Shown here in pieces: positions 25,269-28,659 of a stretch of DNA of 28,659 bases (the stretch's first letter is position 1; each line of letters starts with the position of its first letter). The notes under the pieces were generated by a model. That model was not told the DNA's origin, searched no databases, and worked only from the letters and a program-made list of their open reading frames with translations. Both the position numbers and the translations under genes were made by a program. The stretch lies in contig WJKA01000440.1 of NCBI GenBank assembly GCA_014729375.1, positions 1-28,659 on the forward strand, read 5' to 3'. Origin of the DNA: Chitinivibrionales bacterium (GTDB lineage: Bacteria > Fibrobacterota > Chitinivibrionia > Chitinivibrionales > WJKA01).

Positions 25269-25308
25269 GCTGCCCTACGTTACAGCAGCTCATGCCTGAT
25301 TTCTTTTT
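25266..25308 (+). terminator. Intrinsic terminator starting at the stop codon of the PD40-TPR gene
   Basis: TGAGCTGC (25266-25273, its first three bases being the stop codon) pairs with GCAGCTCA (25285-25292) around an 11-base loop; a T-rich run (TTTCTTTTTG) follows eight bases later. The spacing to the T-run is longer than ideal. It faces the convergent gene ending at 25334. Confidence 0.6.
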
Positions 25309-25333
25309 GTGTTTGCGAAGCAGCCCGTGTCAG

Positions 25334-27970
25334 TTAGCGTCCTACCGCAATTTTTTTCAGCAGGTGCTTGTCGCCGGCTTTCACCTGGAGGAAATACATA
25401 CCCGATGAGTATCCACGACAATCGATAGTGCATGAATTGCCGATCCCGCCCCGTTTGCGGGCCACTACCGCGCCGTTGAGGCCCATCAGTTTCACTGATT
25501 CGATCGGGGCATGGGCCACAGAAATCGATATATCGCCGCGGCTCCACAGCGCGCAAATGGCCGCGCTATTCACTGCGCCGGCTGGAGTATTCCGTGCTGC
25601 TGAAGGCGGTCTCGAGACATCATGGTCACTGGGGAACAGGTGATATTCAAAAACCGGGCCCACCGGAATTTCGGTCTGGCTCCACCATTGCAGCCCCATG
25701 AAACCGCTGCCTGATCCCGCGACCAACTCAAGTTTAACAGGAACATATGTATTAGCTTCGAGGTCCAGGATACCCGATGGGCGTACTGATGAGCCCTGAA
25801 CGGAGTTGACATCCATTTTATCGGTATTCGGATCAAGCACCTGTGTGCCGTCAATCCAGAGCGTGGGGTCCATGCTCGAGCCTGATATGACAAAGAAACG
25901 GTATTTTTCGCTTGCAGGCGGCACGACATAGCCTTCCCACCGGGCAGACCATTGTGATGATCCTGCAGGAGATGCGTCCCAGGAAAAATAAACAACCGAA
26001 TCGACCTGCACTTTGTTCTGGTTCGAGAAATTTCCGTCGCTGAAATAGGTCCCGGTCAATCCGGTTCCGCCGGGGTATCGGTTCATGATAAACTCATCAA
26101 TGTACTCCGGATCATGTACGACCTCCTCGTACCATTGTATATCGGGTTGGTGAGACGCAGTCGCCGGAGTAGTTCCATACCATTTGAATGTTGAGCGAAG
26201 TCCGTACTGGTTCCAGTCCCACCCCTTTGACTCTACGATCCTTTTCAGGGCCGACCGGGTAAGGGCAAAAGCTTCACTCCGCTGGGTGACGTCAATAATA
26301 TTGTATCCGGCATTATCCCGGACCTCAACACCCCCACCGGCATCTTTATAGATCACACGTCGGTTCGAGGTCCCGCTTGAATGCGAGATATCGGCAACTT
26401 CAGGGTCGCCGCTCCTGTTCCAGGTGCGGACATCAACAGTGATATGATAGCAGTCATGAAGCAGGTTCGAAAATACTGCATTGTTAATGCCGCAGTTCCA
26501 GGACTCAATCGGACCGACATCGTTGCTCGAATGCATTACATGAGAAATATCGTTATACTTGATTTCATTGCCCTCTGTTTTTACATATTTCTCAACACAA
26601 TCAGGATCAGGCTCTCCTTTTGCGCACGCATTGGCGCTCATGCCAATAACATCAGGCCCGCCGCCTTTCATGGTAATCGCATACCGGACCATCTCGCGGA
26701 TTTCATTGTGCTGAATGGTATTCTCACCACTCTGATGCATATACACACCAGCCCCGTTACTCCACAACCGTGAGGTCCGGTAGATATAATTATTCTGGAT
26801 TATATTGCCACGATTGATGAGTTCCCACGGCCCGTAATGAACACAGTATCCCTGAAGGCTTACTCCGTGATAATTGATCCCTTCTATCCAGTTACTCTCA
26901 ATCGTATTGTCCTGGGCATATTTATCAATCATTACCCCCATGATCCCGGCATTCGTCATTCTGCAGTTCCGGACCGTGCAATTAATTGCATTCTGCAAGG
27001 TGACAATTCCGTGGCGGGTATAATCATGGTCGCAATTATAATGAGAGCCGTCACCAAGCCTATCCGGTGACTGCTTGCTGGAAATTCCTCGATACGTACA
27101 GTCCGTTGTTGACAAAAAGAGGTCTTCAATGACAATATTTTCTGCCAGGTCGGTTTCGGAACTTCCCTTAATGTCGAAAATACGCAACACCGTACCCACA
27201 ACGATAAGCTGGTCCTGTATCGGCGAATGTTTGGGCCAGTAATACAGATATCCATCTTCCGCAATGGCCCATTCTCCGGGAAGGTCGATAAAATCAGTGG
27301 ACCCCGTCAATGAATATGAGCCGCGCACCCAGTCGCGACCGTCAAGTTCGATAATGTGGCCGGCAAAGTCCACATTATCGACCGGCCATGTTTCAGAAAA
27401 CCACCCGTTAGGCCCGATAGTCAACCGCATATGATAATCATCCTGCCACCCGGCAGGCGCATCATCCGGGTTGTATGTCAGCGGGTCCATTACGCCCCTG
27501 TCGGTCGCATTGGTACCCATCGTTGCGCCGTGCCGTATCCCCTCGTGGATATCGGGAAAGCGGGCGTGCCTGCTGTATTTTCCGTTTTCAGAAAGGGTCC
27601 AGGCCATTGTGTCAAGAGAAATATCCGGCCCGAGTTCCAGCTTTGCACGATAGATATTCCCATCGGCCGGCTCCCAGCCGGTAATACGCTGGCCGCCGAA
27701 AATCCAGGCTTCTTCACCACCCGCGCCTTTCCAGGTGGTATTGTTGTCCCGTTCATCAAGTGAAATCGGCTCCGTCAGGAAATAGTTTCCGCCTTTAACT
27801 ATTGCTTCTCCGCCGCCGCCTGCTGCACGAAGTGCATCACGGGCAGCATGAAACGTCGCAAAAGGACTGCCCTCAGAGCCGTCATTGGAATCATCACCGT
27901 CTGGAGAAACATAAAAGGTCGCTGAAAAAGAAAGAGAAAATGCAAGGAATACAGCACTTATGCTTTTCAT
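25334..27970 (-). CDS. Secreted right-handed beta-helix protein (GH141-like) with PA14 domain and C-terminal sorting tail
   Basis: An 878-residue exported protein. The signal peptide spans residues 1-17. Residues 18-100 read like the first coils of GH141-type proteins: FYVSPDGDDSNDGSEGSPFA, then VKGGNYFLTEPISL. Residues about 278-520 show beta-helix repeats with N/I/V ladders (ENIVIEDLFL, NTIESNWIEGINYHGVSLQG, NTIQHNEIREM). Residues 637-780 match a PA14 carbohydrate-binding domain (GLTGTYFSDGNFSN, YRFFVISGSSMDPTLWIDG). The last 75 residues resemble Por/T9SS-type C-terminal sorting domains: VKLMGLNGAVVARK, then SGMYFLQVKAGDKHLLKKIA. GH141 members include alpha-fucosidase and xylanase, so pectin or xylan side-chain attack is a reasonable guess. 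GGGGGG lies five bases before the ATG. Confidence 0.82.
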   Translation of the reverse strand: MKSISAVFLAFSLSFSATFYVSPDGDDSNDGSEGSPFATFHAARDALRAAGGGGEAIVKGGNYFLTEPISLDERDNNTTWKGAGGEEAWIFGGQRITGWEPADGNIYRAKLELGPDISLDTMAWTLSENGKYSRHARFPDIHEGIRHGATMGTNATDRGVMDPLTYNPDDAPAGWQDDYHMRLTIGPNGWFSETWPVDNVDFAGHIIELDGRDWVRGSYSLTGSTDFIDLPGEWAIAEDGYLYYWPKHSPIQDQLIVVGTVLRIFDIKGSSETDLAENIVIEDLFLSTTDCTYRGISSKQSPDRLGDGSHYNCDHDYTRHGIVTLQNAINCTVRNCRMTNAGIMGVMIDKYAQDNTIESNWIEGINYHGVSLQGYCVHYGPWELINRGNIIQNNYIYRTSRLWSNGAGVYMHQSGENTIQHNEIREMVRYAITMKGGGPDVIGMSANACAKGEPDPDCVEKYVKTEGNEIKYNDISHVMHSSNDVGPIESWNCGINNAVFSNLLHDCYHITVDVRTWNRSGDPEVADISHSSGTSNRRVIYKDAGGGVEVRDNAGYNIIDVTQRSEAFALTRSALKRIVESKGWDWNQYGLRSTFKWYGTTPATASHQPDIQWYEEVVHDPEYIDEFIMNRYPGGTGLTGTYFSDGNFSNQNKVQVDSVVYFSWDASPAGSSQWSARWEGYVVPPASEKYRFFVISGSSMDPTLWIDGTQVLDPNTDKMDVNSVQGSSVRPSGILDLEANTYVPVKLELVAGSGSGFMGLQWWSQTEIPVGPVFEYHLFPSDHDVSRPPSAARNTPAGAVNSAAICALWSRGDISISVAHAPIESVKLMGLNGAVVARKRGGIGNSCTIDCRGYSSGMYFLQVKAGDKHLLKKIAVGR

Positions 27971-28005
27971 AAAAGCCCCCCGGATTGGCTTGTCAAAAAT
28001 TGCCT

Positions 28006-28032
28006 TTTATAATAATGTACTAAAAACATCAA
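28006..28032 (-). promoter_or_regulatory. Possible promoter for the beta-helix gene
   Basis: On the minus strand TTGATG is followed by a short 15-base spacer and TATAAA (28011-28006), within an AT-rich region 36-62 bases ahead of the start codon. The spacing is below optimal. Confidence 0.35.
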
Positions 28033-28125
28033 ACTAATGCCGCAGAAAAAACATCGGCATTTTCAGCTCCTGTTGCACTATATTGCAGTTTAAATTACCG
28101 TTTTTACCTGCTGTTTCGTGCACAT

Positions 28126-28341
28126 CTACCGTAATGAAATCTTCTTTGACCGCAAAGAAATGCCGTCACCGGCCCGGAGAATGTACGAACCCGGTGAGAG
28201 CGCATCTGCAGGTATGGTAATTTTCGACTGCCCGGCCGAACGCCTCGACCACACTGTCGCCCCTTTCATATCATGCGCGCTCAGATCGACTGTATCTTGG
28301 GGCACACCCCCTCCTGCAAAGGAGCGGCACTCTGTGCTCCG
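28126..28341 (-). pseudogene. 3' remnant of a secreted protein gene: C-terminal sorting-domain fragment
   Basis: An open minus-strand frame of 71 codons ending in TAG (28128-28126), with an upstream in-frame TAA at 28344-28342 and no usable start. The peptide contains DLSAHDMKGATVWSRRSAG, then ITIPADALSPGSYILRAGDG and ends SKKISLR. This has the same layout as the tail of the neighbouring beta-helix protein (MxLNGAVVxxKR, SGMYFLQVKAGD, KKIAVGR): a D-x-K-G turn, a charged strand, an SPGSYILR strand and a short basic end. It is therefore the orphaned end of another exported protein. Homology fades by about 28300, where a run of hairpins begins, so a deletion or insertion removed the rest. Confidence 0.65.
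28299..28340. repeat. Three consecutive hairpin-forming inverted repeats
   Basis: GGGG-CACA-CCCC (28299-28310), CTCCT-GCAA-AGGAG (28311-28324) and GGAGC-GGCACTCTGT-GCTCC (28321-28340) follow one another almost without gaps. They sit at the break in the sorting-domain remnant and about 90 bases before the start of the next gene. Such structured ends are typical of some transposons, integrons and attachment sites. Confidence 0.55.
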
Positions 28342-28429
28342 TTACACTTCGCACGCGTCTCGCCCCCTCGCAACGCACCCCGCTAAGGAAAATATATTTA
28401 TATTTAGCCTTTTCGAAACCAGGTGCAAT

Positions 28430-28659
28430 ATGAAGGATATGTTCTGTGAATATTATAGCGAGCATCTTGACGCAACCTATGATTGTGTCGACCGTATAGT
28501 TCTCACGGCCTACAACCCCTTCATCCAGGGCGGTGGCGGGTTCAGAACGTGGTGGCGTATGCTCGCTGGCAATGATGACAACCTGGACAATACCCACCTG
28601 ATGCGCTTTGCCGGTCACTTCAGCCGTCGTGTTCGGGCTTTCGCCAAAAAAAAGAACAT
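28430..28659 (+). CDS. Unidentified protein, N-terminal 76 residues (runs off the window)
   Basis: The frame opens at ATG 28430 with AGG six bases ahead and is uninterrupted to the window edge. The visible protein has an acidic/aromatic start (KDMFCEYYSEHLDATYDCVD), then RIVLTAYNPFIQGGGGFRTW, an acidic turn (NDDNLDNTHLM) and a basic helix (RFAGHFSRRVRAFAKKKN). The pattern of conserved-looking Trp, Gly and Arg clusters indicates a genuine protein; I have an impression of similar N-termini in multi-copy hypothetical proteins of environmental genomes but cannot name a family. The basic helix would suit nucleic-acid binding. Together with the preceding hairpins and the truncated neighbour, it may belong to a mobile element; this is inference. 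Confidence 0.6.
   Translation, partial: MKDMFCEYYSEHLDATYDCVDRIVLTAYNPFIQGGGGFRTWWRMLAGNDDNLDNTHLMRFAGHFSRRVRAFAKKKN

Noticed and set aside
28271..28618. 115-codon minus-strand frame at the right end
   Set aside because: It is antisense to the plus-strand gene from 28430 and in a different frame from the sorting-domain remnant; no recognisable pattern.

Overview
The window reads as a stretch of chromosome from a Gram-negative bacterium of about 50% GC. Outer-membrane barrel proteins, a SPOR lipoprotein, CsgG-like and TolB-propeller proteins, and two secreted-protein tails resembling gliding/Por-type C-terminal sorting domains suggest the Fibrobacterota/FCB part of the tree (for example a Chitinispirillia-like lineage). 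That placement is an inference from gene content. No rRNA, tRNA or CRISPR array was seen.

Left part (1-10662, all minus strand). A truncated gene that looks like a glycoside hydrolase starts with TTG behind a very good promoter. Next come a LOG-like nucleotide-binding protein and a promoter-driven pair: a CsgG/LpoB-domain protein with a C-terminal barrel, then a zinc metallopeptidase fused to a TolB-like propeller and an outer-membrane barrel. Upstream of these lie a DUF4175-like membrane/coiled-coil protein overlapping a DUF4159-like protein by 4 bp, and an inositol-monophosphatase-family enzyme.

Middle part (10833-20199, all plus strand). This is a dense housekeeping block: Maf nucleotide pyrophosphatase, RodZ-like cell-shape protein, TatD nuclease, a 56-residue membrane protein missed by simple length cut-offs, HisC, HisB, and an exported protein of unknown function. 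These genes overlap or nearly touch, so co-transcription is likely for much of the block. A separately promoted SPOR lipoprotein follows, closed by a strong intrinsic terminator. After it come RimO, then FmdB and Obg behind a promoter placed directly after the rimO stop codon.

Right part (20285-28659). Two large plus-strand genes encode a membrane-embedded spermidine-synthase-like protein that has lost the catalytic aspartate and a TolB-like propeller protein with a CxxCH motif and TPRs. The latter ends in a terminator whose stem begins at the stop codon. Facing them is a secreted beta-helix/PA14 protein with a sorting tail (GH141-like). The far right holds the orphaned 3' end of another secreted protein, cut off by a run of hairpins that leads into the start of an unidentified plus-strand gene. 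That junction is the most likely site of a mobile or otherwise novel element, but the window ends 230 bp into the gene.
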